From an uncultured Clostridia bacterium (GTDB lineage Bacteria; Bacillota; Clostridia; TANB77; CAG-508): a stretch of 64,000 nt of DNA. The notes under the pieces were generated by a model. The model ran no database searches. It was not told where the DNA came from and saw only the letters and a list, made by a program, of their open reading frames with translations. Positions 28,231 to 38,754 of the stretch are shown piece after piece. Every line of letters begins with the position of its first letter. The stretch's first letter is position 1. Both the position numbers and the translations under genes were made by a program. The stretch is from assembly GCA_944391955.1 (NCBI GenBank), contig CALXVG010000004.1, positions 1 to 64,000 of the forward strand, in the 5' to 3' direction.

Positions 28231-28268
28231 CCCCCGCTCAGCTGTAAAGCTGGGCGGGGGTCTTTTAT
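28231..28268 (+). terminator. GC-rich rho-independent terminator
   Basis: A 13-bp stem with one G-T wobble (CCCCCGCTCAGCT pairing with AGCTGGGCGGGGG), a GTAA loop and the tract TCTTTTATTT. It begins ten bases after the stop of the foreign gene. The G+C content of the stem matches that gene rather than the host. Confidence 0.92.
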
Positions 28269-28281
28269 TTATACTGTGCCT

Positions 28282-30243
28282 TTATTTTCTTTTATTGTGT
28301 TGACTTATTATTCCATTATTATACGCAAAAAGTAATTTTTCTAAATCTGCTATTTGTTCTTTTAATTCTAATCCTGTGTCTGTATCTTTTATTTTTCTTC
28401 TTGCAACTTCTTCTACTATTTGTTTTTCTGAATGTAAATCAGTTTCTTCTATAATTGCTGCTTCTCTAGATGTGAAAGGCTGATGTGCAACTAAAGTTAA
28501 TCCATATGAATTGTATCTTAAAGTATATCCAGCTATTCCAGTTGTTTTTTGGTATGCTTTTGATAATCCACCATCAATTATAAATAGCTTTCCATTTGCT
28601 TTTACTGGACTTTCTCCTGCTTTGTATTTTACTGGCATGTGTCCACTAATTATATGCCCTTCGTCTGGATTTATTCCAAATTCTTTTAATACTTTTATTG
28701 AAACTTGTTCATCATCTTCTAGTTTATAAAATGGATTTTTTATTTCTTCCCATGTTTCTTTTTCTTTTATATAATATCTTTCAAAGGTTTTCATTTTATC
28801 TTTGCAGAAAATAGGTGAATCTTTTCCACACCATAAATACCACATAAAATCTTTGGCAGATTCTTGTTCTTCTGAACCACTTTCACCATAAAAGGCTTTT
28901 CTTACTTTTTTATCTATAAAGTCTAAATATTCTTTACCTTTCATTATTTTACCATCAAATCTAACTGTTATAAATTCTCCAAATATGTCCATTGGAACAC
29001 ATCCATGAATTAATAGGTTATTATTATAAATTTTGTATATATTACCTTTTGAGTATAGAAATTGTGCATGTCTTTGTAATTTTTCGCTATTTTTAAATCC
29101 TTTAGTTAATTTTTTTACAATTTCTTCTTCCTTTGGAGTTAGTTTATACGGATCTTTTGGATCAACTGTAGGAAAATAATTTTCTATTAATTTGTATGTA
29201 TTTCCATTTAGGTTTATTTCACCTTTGTCATAATCTATTTTATCTAACAATAATCTGTCTTCCATTTTATATTCTGGATGTTTTTGTATTATTTGCCCTT
29301 CTAACTTGAATTGAATAATTGAAGCTGCTTGATGTGTTTTTGCTAATGTTATTTTGTCTGCATCTTCTGCACTTGTTTTTGGCATAAATATTTCAGATAC
29401 ATCTTTTGGGTATTCCTCTTTTGCAAATTCAGTTAATGCTCTTATATTTATTCCATAACCATCTTCTAAAATGTCTAAATTATTATATCTTGAACAAATT
29501 CTTATTACATTAAATATGCAAGCCTCGCTTCCAGCTGCTGCTCCCATCCAAATTACGTCATGGTTTCCCCATTGTATGTCTATTGAATGATATTTCATAA
29601 GCTCATCCATTATTATATGTGGTCCTGGTCCTCTATCATAGATATCTCCAATTATATGTAGATGGTCTACTGATAATTGTTGTATCAAATTAGAAATTGC
29701 AATTATAAATGCATCTGCTCTACCTAAATTGATTATAGTATCAATTATTTGTCCATAATAATCTCCTTGATTATCACTTTGAGTAGCATGAAGTAACTCA
29801 TCTATAATATATTCATATTCTCTTGGAATTGCTTTTCTAACTTTTGAACGACTATATTTAGAATCTACTATTCTACATACTTCTATTAATCTATATAGGG
29901 TTATTCTATAAAACTCATCTAAATTTTCTGTTTCTTGTTTTATTAATTTAAGTTTTTCTTCTGGATAATAAATTAGTGTGGCTAATTTTCTTCTTTCTGA
30001 TTGTGTCATACTGTTTTTATATAGATTATCAATCTTCATTTTTATTGCACCAGAAGCATTTTTAAGAATATGCAAAAATGATTCATATTCTCCATGTAAA
30101 TCACTTAAAAAGTGTTCTGTTCCTTTTGGTAAATTTAAAATAGCTTCTAAATTGATTATTTCTGTACATACATTTTGTATTGTAGGAAATTTTTCAGATA
30201 ATGCTTTTAGATATTTTAGTTCATTTTCATTATACTCATTCAT
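28282..30243 (-). CDS. fbp: fructose-1,6-bisphosphatase class III
   Basis: Gluconeogenic enzyme removing the C1 phosphate of fructose-1,6-bisphosphate. At 653 residues it matches the class III family of Firmicutes, which has a calcineurin-like metallophosphatase core. Motifs: LSDLHGEYESF, IIGDIYDRGPGPH, WGNHDVIWMGAAAG and the late SGHMPVK and DGGLSKAYQ segments. The minus-strand gene converges with the foreign plus-strand gene. Confidence 0.95.
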   Translation of the reverse strand: MNEYNENELKYLKALSEKFPTIQNVCTEIINLEAILNLPKGTEHFLSDLHGEYESFLHILKNASGAIKMKIDNLYKNSMTQSERRKLATLIYYPEEKLKLIKQETENLDEFYRITLYRLIEVCRIVDSKYSRSKVRKAIPREYEYIIDELLHATQSDNQGDYYGQIIDTIINLGRADAFIIAISNLIQQLSVDHLHIIGDIYDRGPGPHIIMDELMKYHSIDIQWGNHDVIWMGAAAGSEACIFNVIRICSRYNNLDILEDGYGINIRALTEFAKEEYPKDVSEIFMPKTSAEDADKITLAKTHQAASIIQFKLEGQIIQKHPEYKMEDRLLLDKIDYDKGEINLNGNTYKLIENYFPTVDPKDPYKLTPKEEEIVKKLTKGFKNSEKLQRHAQFLYSKGNIYKIYNNNLLIHGCVPMDIFGEFITVRFDGKIMKGKEYLDFIDKKVRKAFYGESGSEEQESAKDFMWYLWCGKDSPIFCKDKMKTFERYYIKEKETWEEIKNPFYKLEDDEQVSIKVLKEFGINPDEGHIISGHMPVKYKAGESPVKANGKLFIIDGGLSKAYQKTTGIAGYTLRYNSYGLTLVAHQPFTSREAAIIEETDLHSEKQIVEEVARRKIKDTDTGLELKEQIADLEKLLFAYNNGIISQHNKRK

Positions 30244-30278
30244 AATACTCCATTCCCTTCTTTATTGTATCAAGATAT

Positions 30279-32237
30279 CTATTTTTCAAGTAATCCAGAT
30301 AGTTCTTTGATTTTATCTCTAAGTTCTGCTGCTTTTTCAAATTCCATTTTACTAGCATGTTCTAGCATTTCATCTGTTAATCTGTTTATAATAGTTTCAA
30401 CACTTTCATCTTCTGAAATCTTATATTCGGTACTTATTTCTTCTATTATTGTAGCTTTTATAGTATCTCGAATTCCTTTGTTTATTGTTTGTGGAGTTAT
30501 ATTATGTTCCTTATTATATTCCATCTGTATTTTTCTTCTTCTGTTTGTTTCTTGTATGGCTTTTTCCATACTTTCTGTTAATTCATCTGCATACATTATA
30601 ACCATACCATTTGCATTCCTTGCTGCTCTTCCTATTGTTTGAATTAATGACCTTTCTGAACGTAAAAATCCTTCTTTATCTGCATCTAAGATTGCAACTA
30701 AAGAAACCTCTGGTATGTCCAAGCCTTCTCTTAAAAGATTTATTCCTACTAATACATCGAATTCTCCTAAACGTAGATTTCTAATTATCTCCATTCTTTC
30801 CAATGCTTTTATATCAGAATGCATATAATTTACTTTTATATCAATACTTTTTAAGTAATCTGTCAAATCTTCTGCCATTTTCTTGGTTAGTGTAGTTACC
30901 AATATTTTTTCATTTTTTTCTGTTCTTATTCTGATTTCATTAATTAAATCATCTATCTGATTTAAAGCTGGTTTCACTACTATTTTAGGGTCTAGCAATC
31001 CCGTTGGTCTAATTATTTGTTCAACTACTTGCTCTGTATGTTCCTTTTCATAATCTGCTGGAGTTGCACTAACAAAAATACACTTGTTTATTTTTCCTTC
31101 AAATTCAGGGAATTTTAATGGTCTATTGTCATATGCTGATGGCAACCTAAATCCATAACTTACTAATGAATCTTTTCTTGCTTTATCACCATTATACATT
31201 GCTCTTACTTGTGGTATTGTTGCATGAGATTCATCTATCATAAGTACAAAATCTTTTGGGAAATAGTCAAATAATGTAAATGGTGCTGAGCCTGGTTTTC
31301 TTCCACTTATATGTCTTGAATAATTTTCTATTCCTTGGCAGAAACCGGTTTCAATTAGCATTTCTATATCAAAGTTTGTTCTTTCTTCGATTCTTTGTGC
31401 TTCTATTTGTTTATTATTATCTTTAAAATATTTTATTCTTTCTTGTAGCTCCTCTTCTATTGTTTTTATTGCATTTTTTAATTTCCCTTCTGATGTTACA
31501 TAATGTGAATTTGGAAAAATCATCACATGATTTCTTATTCCGATTGTTTTACCTGTTAATGGGTTTATTTCTGATATTTTTTCTATTTCATCTCCCCAGA
31601 ATTCTACTCTTATTGCTGTTTCGTTTGTATCTGAAGGATATATTTCAACTATATCTCCTTTTGCTCTAAATGTTCCTCTTTTAAAATCTATATCATTTCT
31701 TGAATACTGCATATTTACTAATTTTCTTAAAACTTCATTTCTTTCTTTTTTCATTCCTGGTCTTAAAGATACAATTAAATTTTCATAATCAATTGGATCT
31801 CCCAAACCATATATGCAAGATACTGATGCAACAACTATTACATCTTCTCTTTCAAAAAGAGATGCTGTTGCAGAATGTCTTAATTTATCAATTTCATCAT
31901 TAATAGATGCATCTTTTTCTATATAAGTATCTGATGAAGGTATATAACTTTCTGGCTGATAATAATCATAGTATGAAACAAAATATTCTACTGCATTTTC
32001 AGGGAAAAGTTCCTTGAATTCAGAATATAATTGTCCTGCCAAGGTTTTATTATGTGCCAACACTAAAGTTGGTTTTTGTATTTTTTCTATTACATTTGCC
32101 ATTGTAAAAGTTTTTCCAGAGCCAGTTACTCCTAATAATGTTTGAAATTTTTTACCTTCTTTTATTCCATTAACTAGCTTTTCAATTGCCTGCGGTTGGT
32201 CACCAGTAGGCTTATATTCTGAATGTATCTTAAACAT
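30279..32237 (-). CDS. uvrB: excinuclease ABC subunit B
   Basis: Damage-verifying helicase of nucleotide excision repair, acting with UvrA and UvrC. The 652-residue protein has Walker [11 protein letters not shown] near residue 38, the beta-hairpin region [12 protein letters not shown], helicase motifs ([36 protein letters not shown]) and a C-terminal UVR domain (residues about 610-650). uvrA and uvrC are not in the window. Confidence 0.97.
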   Translation of the reverse strand: MFKIHSEYKPTGDQPQAIEKLVNGIKEGKKFQTLLGVTGSGKTFTMANVIEKIQKPTLVLAHNKTLAGQLYSEFKELFPENAVEYFVSYYDYYQPESYIPSSDTYIEKDASINDEIDKLRHSATASLFEREDVIVVASVSCIYGLGDPIDYENLIVSLRPGMKKERNEVLRKLVNMQYSRNDIDFKRGTFRAKGDIVEIYPSDTNETAIRVEFWGDEIEKISEINPLTGKTIGIRNHVMIFPNSHYVTSEGKLKNAIKTIEEELQERIKYFKDNNKQIEAQRIEERTNFDIEMLIETGFCQGIENYSRHISGRKPGSAPFTLFDYFPKDFVLMIDESHATIPQVRAMYNGDKARKDSLVSYGFRLPSAYDNRPLKFPEFEGKINKCIFVSATPADYEKEHTEQVVEQIIRPTGLLDPKIVVKPALNQIDDLINEIRIRTEKNEKILVTTLTKKMAEDLTDYLKSIDIKVNYMHSDIKALERMEIIRNLRLGEFDVLVGINLLREGLDIPEVSLVAILDADKEGFLRSERSLIQTIGRAARNANGMVIMYADELTESMEKAIQETNRRRKIQMEYNKEHNITPQTINKGIRDTIKATIIEEISTEYKISEDESVETIINRLTDEMLEHASKMEFEKAAELRDKIKELSGLLEK

Positions 32238-32306
32238 TTTAATCTCCTATATTATTTAATAATTGCTGAATAATATGATACCATTTTTTACATATGTATG
32301 TCAATT

Positions 32307-34274
32307 TTAGTATTGTTTGCCACACATTTTACAGTATGAGCATAGTGTATTTCTAGTATTATTTTGTTTTGCTAAAGTTTTTATAATTAAACTAATTATT
32401 ATTATACATCCAAATATAAATATTATATCTATAACGTTAAACAGTCCTTTTTCAATTCGATTTCCTATTTGATAAATAAAGGTTGCTAAAAACCATGCTA
32501 TTCCTGTTTGAAAAGATACCGCTTTTAATAATTTTTTATTATTACCTAATTCTTTTTTCATTGCTCCTATTGCACCAAAACACGGTGCTGAAAATAAATT
32601 AAATATCATAAAAGCATATGCTGATATTGGATTAAAGAACTCAAAAATTCCTCCTTTTATAAATATTTCTGAAGTTTCTTCTGTTAATCCACTTATAACT
32701 GCCATTGATGAAATCACTTGCTCTTTTGCTACTAATCCTTGTATTGCTGATACTGTTGCTTCCCAACTATTTACTCCAATTATTGGATAAAAAATCCATG
32801 AAATTTTCTTTCCTATTGCTGCCAATATGCTTTCTTCAATTTTTACACCATATTCCAATTTTACTGAAAAAGAAAGTAAAAACCAAATTATAATAGAACA
32901 TAACAATATTATTGTTCCTGCTCTTTTTATAAAAGATATTATTTTATCAAATACTTCTTTTACAACATATTTTATACTTGGTAATTTGTATTCTGGAAGC
33001 TCTGCAACATATGTACTTGTAGTATTTTTAAACACATATTTTTTCATAATAATTGCACTAAAAATTATGATTACAATTGCAAGAAAGTATAAAGAAGCAG
33101 CTACCAATCCTGAACGTTCTGGAAAAAAATATCCTGCAAATAATGCTATTATTGGCAATTTTGCACTACATGGGATAAATGGTGTTAAAATTGTTGTCAT
33201 ATTTCTCTCGTCTTCATTTTCAATTATTCTAGTTCCCATGATTCCTGGAACTGAACATCCTGAACCCACTATAAATGGAATTAAGCTTTTCCCACTTAGT
33301 CCAATTTTTCTAAATACTTTATCTAATAATAATGCAACCCTTGACATATATCCACTTGTTTCAAGTAAAGTAATACATAAAAATAGTATTATCAGTTGTG
33401 GTACAAATCCCAAAACAGCTCCCACACCTGATATTATTCCATCTATAACTAAACTTTTAAACCATTCTGCCATATTCATATTAGTCATAATCCCATATGT
33501 ACTTACTTTTAAATCATTTATATAATTTCCAATAACATCAACCGTAAATTTTCCTATAACTCCTACTGATAAATAATAAATTAAGAACATTATTATAATG
33601 AAAGCAGGAAACGCTAACCATTTATTTAATAAAATTTTATCGATTTTATCTGAAATAGATACTTCTCTTATTTTCTTCTTTACACAGGTTTTAACAATAT
33701 TTTCTATGTACTCATATTTTTTATTTGCAATTTCTTCATATTTATTTATATCATAGGTTTCCTCTAAATAATCCGGTACTTTCTTTTCTCTTTTTATATA
33801 ATTTAATTTTTTAAGTTCTTCTATTATTCTATCAATGCCTGTTTCTTTTAAAGCAGAAACCTTAAATACTTTTACACCCAATATTTGTGATAATTTTTTC
33901 TCATCTATTATTAAGCCTTTTTCTTCTAGCTTGTCTGCCATATTTAATACAATTATTATTCTGGAATTTGTTTCTAACAATTGTGTTGTTAAGTATAAAC
34001 TTCTTTCTAAACATGTCGCATCTACAATATTTATTATTACATCTGGATTTTCTTCGAATATGTAGTTTTTTGATATTTTCTCTTCTATACTATATGGGCT
34101 TAATGAATAAATTCCTGGAATATCTGTTATTTCATAGTTTGTACCTTTAATAATTCCTACTTTTTTCTCTATTGTTACACCTGGCCAATTACCTATTTTT
34201 GCATTCATACCTGTAAGACAATTAAACAAAGTTGTTTTCCCACTGTTTTGATTTCCCACTAAAGCTACTTTCAT
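32307..34274 (-). CDS. feoB: ferrous iron transport protein B
   Basis: Fe(II) transporter of 655 residues. The N-terminal G-protein domain has G1 GNQNSGKTT (7-15), G3 DIPGIYSLSPYSIEE and G4 NMADK; a helical GDI-like domain follows. The membrane part has two Gate domains with PFIVGSGCSVPGIM and PFIPCSAKLPI. The C-terminus carries a Cys cluster (CSYCKMCGKQY), probably metal-binding. It overlaps feoA by 4 nt, so the pair is coupled. Confidence 0.96.
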   Translation of the reverse strand: MKVALVGNQNSGKTTLFNCLTGMNAKIGNWPGVTIEKKVGIIKGTNYEITDIPGIYSLSPYSIEEKISKNYIFEENPDVIINIVDATCLERSLYLTTQLLETNSRIIIVLNMADKLEEKGLIIDEKKLSQILGVKVFKVSALKETGIDRIIEELKKLNYIKREKKVPDYLEETYDINKYEEIANKKYEYIENIVKTCVKKKIREVSISDKIDKILLNKWLAFPAFIIIMFLIYYLSVGVIGKFTVDVIGNYINDLKVSTYGIMTNMNMAEWFKSLVIDGIISGVGAVLGFVPQLIILFLCITLLETSGYMSRVALLLDKVFRKIGLSGKSLIPFIVGSGCSVPGIMGTRIIENEDERNMTTILTPFIPCSAKLPIIALFAGYFFPERSGLVAASLYFLAIVIIIFSAIIMKKYVFKNTTSTYVAELPEYKLPSIKYVVKEVFDKIISFIKRAGTIILLCSIIIWFLLSFSVKLEYGVKIEESILAAIGKKISWIFYPIIGVNSWEATVSAIQGLVAKEQVISSMAVISGLTEETSEIFIKGGIFEFFNPISAYAFMIFNLFSAPCFGAIGAMKKELGNNKKLLKAVSFQTGIAWFLATFIYQIGNRIEKGLFNVIDIIFIFGCIIIISLIIKTLAKQNNTRNTLCSYCKMCGKQY

Positions 34275-34522
34275 TTAATTACCTCCACTTCAATTTGATT
34301 TAAATCACATTTTCTAAGCACTAGTTCATATCCTCTAAGCTCTATATCTATGGGGTCTCCCATTGGTGCAATTTTTTTTATTTTTACAATTGTTTTTGTA
34401 GTTAATCCCATATCTAAAAGATGTTTTTTCAAAGAGTCTTTTTCAATATTTAAAGATAATATTTTAGCTTTTTGTCCAACTTTTAAGTCAGATAATTTAC
34501 AAATATCTCCAAACTTTCTCAT
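34271..34522 (-). CDS. feoA: ferrous iron transport protein A
   Basis: Small SH3-like cytosolic protein (83 residues) that supports FeoB. Family features include KVGQKAKILSLN, HLLDMGLTTKTIVKI and the C-terminal RGYELVLRK segment. The frame opens at 34531, but AAAGGTGAT is best placed for the ATG at 34522. I could not identify a convincing Fur site in the short upstream region, which is invaded by a palindromic repeat. Confidence 0.92.
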   Translation of the reverse strand: MRKFGDICKLSDLKVGQKAKILSLNIEKDSLKKHLLDMGLTTKTIVKIKKIAPMGDPIDIELRGYELVLRKCDLNQIEVEVIK

Positions 34523-34568
34523 TAACATCACCTTTTTAATATTATGAAAAGGTTGTACAAATTATGCC

Positions 34569-34621
34569 AATAGGGACGTATTTAAATTGGCATTTTTTCC
34601 CAATTTAAATACGTCCCCTAT
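34569..34621. repeat. long perfect palindrome (REP/MITE-like) upstream of feoA
   Basis: GGGACGTATTTAAATTGG (34573-34590) is perfectly inverted at 34600-34617, with a 9-nt loop and extra pairing outside across a one-base bulge. It lies between feoA and decayed gene scraps. It is a different family from the 27-bp elements in the 52-59 kb island. Confidence 0.88.
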
Positions 34622-34622
34622 T

Positions 34623-34998
34623 GAGATAAGGTCGTTTTATTTTATTTTTCTTATTAGTATAAATGGTGTTAGTTGGCGTGATTGTCCTGCTGGATTGTCT
34701 TCTATTAGTTTTTCTAAATCTTGTTTCTTTCTTCTTCTGGTATTTCCTCTCCTTTATTTTTTACTTGTAATATTATTTCATTTCTTTCTTTAGTTAGTTC
34801 AACTATTATTTTCTCATCTTTATTAGTGTGTTTAATAGCATATTCTTCTATTTCTTCATCATATGATGATGGCATAACTTGTTTTATTTCTGAATTGTCA
34901 ACTATAACTTCATATACTCCTTCTACATTTATTTGAAAATCTTCTTCTATTTTCTCATCTGGTTTTCTTTTTACTTCTATGTCTGAAAATCTATTCAT
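34623..34998 (-). pseudogene. decayed gene scar with histidine kinase-like ATPase fragment
   Basis: A 94-codon frame (34714-34998) contains AIKHTNKDEKIIVELTKE and KNKGEEIPEEERNKI, which match the N box to G1 part of a histidine kinase HATPase domain, then stops. In another frame the same stretch runs on as KKQDLEKLIEDNPAG and QSRQLTPFILIRKIK to a stop near 34639, apparently the tail of a second, unidentified gene. The two scraps are fused and bordered by the palindrome at 34569-34621. The sequence 34999-35140 holds no recognisable gene. Confidence 0.6.
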
Positions 34999-35140
34999 AA
35001 CAAATATTCTACTATTGATAGTGTTTCTATAATTTAATATTGCAAATATTGAAAATTCATTGAAGTTGAATAACTATATTTATAAAATTATATTATGTAT
35101 TGGCAGTTTTTACAAGGTTTTACCTTGTATTTAATATAAA

Positions 35141-35175
35141 AATAAAAGTAAACACATTTTGTGTCTACTTTTATT
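35141..35175 (-). terminator. terminator of the uracil permease gene
   Basis: AATAAAAGTA-AACACA (35141-35156) pairs with TGTGTC-TACTTTTATT (35160-35175) apart from one interruption. On the minus strand it follows the permease stop by about 25 bases and is followed by TTTTATATT. Confidence 0.75.
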
Positions 35176-35200
35176 CTGTTCCTTAAAATATATTTTACCT

Positions 35201-36568
35201 TTATGCTTTTGCTTTTACTTTTTTTGTTTTTTTCTCTTTGTTTTCTTTATTCTCTTTTTTTGTTTTGTCTTCTTCCACTTTTGTTTCTACCTTTTCTGCA
35301 GGTATTATTAAATTTAATATAATACCTGTAATTGCAGCTAAGCTCATTCCTGAAATTGCTACTGATAATTCTCCACTTACAATGGAAATTGTTGCTCCTC
35401 CTAGACCAAGTACTAACATTGATGCTGCTACTGTAACATTTTTTGGGTCATCAAAGTCAATTTGATTCTTTATTAATACTTTCAATCCATTAACTGCTAT
35501 AAATCCATATAAAAGTAATGATACTCCTCCTAATACAGCTTCTGGTATTGATTGAATTATTGCTGTTAGTTTTCCAAGGAATGCTATTCCTATTGCTATA
35601 AATGCTGCTAGACCAATTACCCATACTGATGCAACTTTTGTTAATCCTACAACAGATGTATTTTCTCCATATGTTGTATTTGCTGGTCCTCCTAATGCAC
35701 CTGCTACAAATGTTGCAAGTCCGTCTCCTAGTATAGTTCTATCTAGTCCTGGATCTTTTATTAAATCTCTATTCATTATATTACTTAATGATGTATGGTC
35801 TCCTATATGCTCACATAATGTTACTAATGCAATTGGTGCAATTGTTATTAATGCACTAAAGTTTGGTACATAGTGCACATATGGTATTATAAAGTTTGGT
35901 ATACTAAACCATGCTGCTTCTGCTATTAGTTTGAAATTTACTAATCCCATCATTGCTGATGCTATATAACCTGCTGCGATACCTACTAAAAATGGTATTA
36001 CTTTTAAGAATCCTTTTGCTCTTGTCATAACTATTGCTGTAACTAAGAAAGATATTAATGCTACTACTACTGGTTTCCATTCGAATGTTGTTCCTGTTGA
36101 TAAACCTATTTGTCCAATAGCTGATGGTGCTAATCCTAAGCCTATTACCATAATCATTGGTCCTATTACAACCGGTGGTAATAATTTTTCAATCCAATCT
36201 TTTCCTACAAAGTGTATTATAGTTGCAACTAATACGTAGATTAAACCAACTACCATAACACCTGTCATTGCTCCTGATATTCCACCTTTTACATATGCTG
36301 CTGCAATTGGTGCTATAAATGCAAATGAACTTCCTAAATAAACTGGTGATTTTCCTTTTGTACACACTATGTAGATTAATGTTCCTATTCCTGATGTAAA
36401 TAATGCCACTGGTATTGATAATACTTCTGTTCCAGCTGACCCATTTACTAAAATTGGTACTAATATTGTTGCACCAAACATAGCAAATACATGTTGAATT
36501 GCCAAAACTATCCATTTAGCAAGTTTTGGTCTTTCATGAACGTCTAAAATCATTTTGCTTTCTTCCAT
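35201..36568 (-). CDS. uraA: uracil/xanthine permease (NCS2 family)
   Basis: Membrane symporter for uracil or another nucleobase, 455 residues with about 12-14 hydrophobic segments. The NCS2 landmarks are QHVFAMFGATILVPIL near the N-terminus, the PVVIGPMIMVIGLGLAP segment and ALVTLCEHIGDH, in which the Glu is the substrate-binding residue, plus GGPANTTYGEN. A Lys/Glu-rich cytoplasmic tail (residues about 427-455) is an unusual extension. No PyrR-type leader is evident. With udk it points to pyrimidine salvage. Confidence 0.93.
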   Translation of the reverse strand: MEESKMILDVHERPKLAKWIVLAIQHVFAMFGATILVPILVNGSAGTEVLSIPVALFTSGIGTLIYIVCTKGKSPVYLGSSFAFIAPIAAAYVKGGISGAMTGVMVVGLIYVLVATIIHFVGKDWIEKLLPPVVIGPMIMVIGLGLAPSAIGQIGLSTGTTFEWKPVVVALISFLVTAIVMTRAKGFLKVIPFLVGIAAGYIASAMMGLVNFKLIAEAAWFSIPNFIIPYVHYVPNFSALITIAPIALVTLCEHIGDHTSLSNIMNRDLIKDPGLDRTILGDGLATFVAGALGGPANTTYGENTSVVGLTKVASVWVIGLAAFIAIGIAFLGKLTAIIQSIPEAVLGGVSLLLYGFIAVNGLKVLIKNQIDFDDPKNVTVAASMLVLGLGGATISIVSGELSVAISGMSLAAITGIILNLIIPAEKVETKVEEDKTKKENKENKEKKTKKVKAKA

Positions 36569-36631
36569 AAAAAAATCCCCCTTTTAATTTTCTCTTGCAG
36601 ATTTTATGAAACTTATTGATTTTACAAAATT

Positions 36632-36664
36632 TCAAAAAAAAACACTAATAAAACTATTAGTGTT
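36632..36664 (-). terminator. terminator immediately after a 38-codon ORF
   Basis: AACACTAATA (36641-36650) and TATTAGTGTT (36655-36664) form a perfect 10-bp stem with a 4-nt loop, followed on the minus strand by nine Ts. Its presence shows that a transcript ends here, in support of the small gene at 36663-36779 or of read-through from tcdA. Confidence 0.88.
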
Positions 36665-36779
36665 AATATGTAAAATCTATATTAATTAATAAAAGGAAAA
36701 ATAAAAGTGCAAAGCCAGCAATTACTATAATTGCTTTTTCTTTGCTATATTTAGTTTTTACTTTTATTAAATTTTTCAT
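36663..36779 (-). CDS. candidate 38-residue single-pass membrane protein
   Basis: A short frame with start ATG at 36779 encodes a basic N-terminus (MKNLIKVKTKYSKEK) followed by a hydrophobic helix (AIIVIAGFALLFFLLLINI) and a stop that overlaps the left arm of a strong terminator. The upstream GGGTGC is only a weak ribosome binding site, and TTGTCA-17-TAAAAA upstream could be a promoter. It resembles many unannotated small membrane proteins; function unknown. Confidence 0.5.
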   Translation of the reverse strand: MKNLIKVKTKYSKEKAIIVIAGFALLFFLLLINIDFTY

Positions 36780-36848
36780 TTTTCTGCACCCATAAAATAC
36801 TACTACACTTTTTTAAAAAATGCAATAGTTTTTGACAAATTTTTCAAA

Positions 36849-37556
36849 TTAATTATAACATATGTCTTTTATTACTTCTCCAGCTATTATTAAACCTGCT
36901 ACTGATGGTACAAATGAAACACTTCCTGGAACTTGTTTTTTTAATGTTGATTTTTCTAGTTCTTTTTCAGCTTTTATTGGTTCTTCCTTTGAATAAACAA
37001 CTTTAAGTTTTTTTATACCTCTATTTCTTAATTCTTTTCTCATTACTTTAGCTAGAGGACATACACTAGTCTTGTATATGTCTGCCACTTCAAATCTTGT
37101 TGCATCTAATTTGTTGCCTGTTCCCATGCTTGAAATTACTGGTATTCCTAATTTATCTGCTCTTAATATTATTTCTATTTTAGCAGTTATAGTATCTACT
37201 GCATCTACAACATATGTTACAGATTTATCTAATATTTCATCACTCTCTGGCATGAAAAATTCTTTATATATTTCCACTTTTGCTTGTGGGTTTATCTCAA
37301 GTATTCTTTCTTTTGCAACTTCTACTTTTGATTTTCCTAATGTTTTGGTTGTTGCAATTATTTGTCTATTTATATTAGTTATATCCACATCATCATTATC
37401 CACTAAAATGAAGCTTTCTATCCCAGCTCTTACTAATCCCTCTACTACATATGAACCTACTCCTCCAATTCCAAATATTGCCACCTTAGCATTTTGAAGT
37501 TTTTGAAGATTTTCTTTTCCTATTAATAATTCTGTTCTTGAAAATTGATTTAACAT
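36849..37556 (-). CDS. tcdA: tRNA threonylcarbamoyladenosine dehydratase
   Basis: ThiF/E1-like enzyme that cyclises t6A37 in tRNA to ct6A using ATP. The 235-residue protein has the nucleotide motif IFGIGGVGSYVVEGLVRAGI, DNDDVDITNINRQI and the DAVDTITAK segment, followed by the YgdL/TcdA-type tail with CPLAKVMRKELR. The other ThiF relatives (MoeB, ThiF) usually sit with cofactor genes, which are absent here. It is 22 bp downstream of metK on the same strand. Confidence 0.9.
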   Translation of the reverse strand: MLNQFSRTELLIGKENLQKLQNAKVAIFGIGGVGSYVVEGLVRAGIESFILVDNDDVDITNINRQIIATTKTLGKSKVEVAKERILEINPQAKVEIYKEFFMPESDEILDKSVTYVVDAVDTITAKIEIILRADKLGIPVISSMGTGNKLDATRFEVADIYKTSVCPLAKVMRKELRNRGIKKLKVVYSKEEPIKAEKELEKSTLKKQVPGSVSFVPSVAGLIIAGEVIKDICYN

Positions 37557-37578
37557 ATATACTCCTTATTTTTATTAA

Positions 37579-38721
37579 TTATAGTTCAACAATGTTTTCC
37601 CAAAGTAAATTTTCTTTTCCAAAATGTCCATAATTCGTTGTTTTTGTGTAGATTGGTTCTCTTAAATTTAAGTATTCTATTATTCCTCGTGGAGTTAAAT
37701 CAAATTTTTTTAAAATTTTATCTAATATTTCTTCTTCTGATATAGTATTTGTTCCAAATGTATTAATATTTATTGAAACAGGTTTTGCTACACCTATTGC
37801 ATATGAAAGTTGTATTTCGCATTTTTTTGCTAATTTATTTGCTACTATATTTTTTGCTATATGTCTTGCCATATATGTTGCTGACCTGTCCACTTTTGTT
37901 GCATCTTTTCCTGAAAATGCTCCTCCTCCATGTTTCGCATATCCTCCATATGTGTCTACAATAATTTTTCTACCTGTTAATCCACTATCTCCTAAAGGTC
38001 CTCCTATTACAAATCTACCAGTTGGATTTATATAATATTTGGTATTTTCAGATAGTAAATCTTTTGGAACAACTGCTTTTATAACTTTTTCCATTATATC
38101 AGTTCTTAATTGTTCTATACTTATTTCTTCTTTATGTTGTGTAGATACAACTATCGTGTCAATTCTATTTGGTTTGTTTTCTTTATACTCGACTGTAACT
38201 TGTACTTTTCCATCTGGTCTTAAATAGTTTATAATGTTTTGTTTTCTGACTTCTGTTAATTTTTTTGCAAGCTTGTGTGCTAGCATTATTGGTAATGGCA
38301 TTAATTCAGGAGTTTCATCGCAAGCAAATCCAAACATCATTCCTTGGTCGCCAGCTCCTTCAGATTTTAGCTTTTCTCCATTCTTGCTTTCTAAAGATTC
38401 ATTAACTCCTAATGCTATATCAGTTGATTGTTTTGAAATATTTACATATATTTTACATTTTCTATAGTCTAAATCTGTTTTTTCATTGTCATAACCGATT
38501 TCTTTTATTGCATTTCTTACTATTTCTTCAATATTAATTTCTGCACTTGATGTTATTTCTCCAGTTACAAAGATTATTCCCTTACTTGCAACTGTCTCAC
38601 ATGCTACTCGTGCAAACTTGTCTTTTCTTAAATACGCATCCAAAATACTATCTGAAATATAATCACATAATTTATCTGGGTGTCCTTCTGTAACACTTTC
38701 TGATGTAAACATTTTTTTCAT
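37579..38721 (-). CDS. metK: S-adenosylmethionine synthetase
   Basis: Makes S-adenosylmethionine from methionine and ATP. The 380-residue protein has [15 protein letters not shown] near the N-terminus, [12 protein letters not shown], and [17 protein letters not shown] in the C-terminal third. A TTG at 38730 is in frame, but the ATG at 38721 lies at a better distance from GAAGGG. The radical SAM genes pflA and rimO directly upstream both consume its product. No SAM riboswitch fits in the short gap. Confidence 0.96.
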   Translation of the reverse strand: MKKMFTSESVTEGHPDKLCDYISDSILDAYLRKDKFARVACETVASKGIIFVTGEITSSAEINIEEIVRNAIKEIGYDNEKTDLDYRKCKIYVNISKQSTDIALGVNESLESKNGEKLKSEGAGDQGMMFGFACDETPELMPLPIMLAHKLAKKLTEVRKQNIINYLRPDGKVQVTVEYKENKPNRIDTIVVSTQHKEEISIEQLRTDIMEKVIKAVVPKDLLSENTKYYINPTGRFVIGGPLGDSGLTGRKIIVDTYGGYAKHGGGAFSGKDATKVDRSATYMARHIAKNIVANKLAKKCEIQLSYAIGVAKPVSININTFGTNTISEEEILDKILKKFDLTPRGIIEYLNLREPIYTKTTNYGHFGKENLLWENIVEL

Positions 38722-38754
38722 ATTAATCAAATCCCTTCTTCTGTTTAGGTAGTT

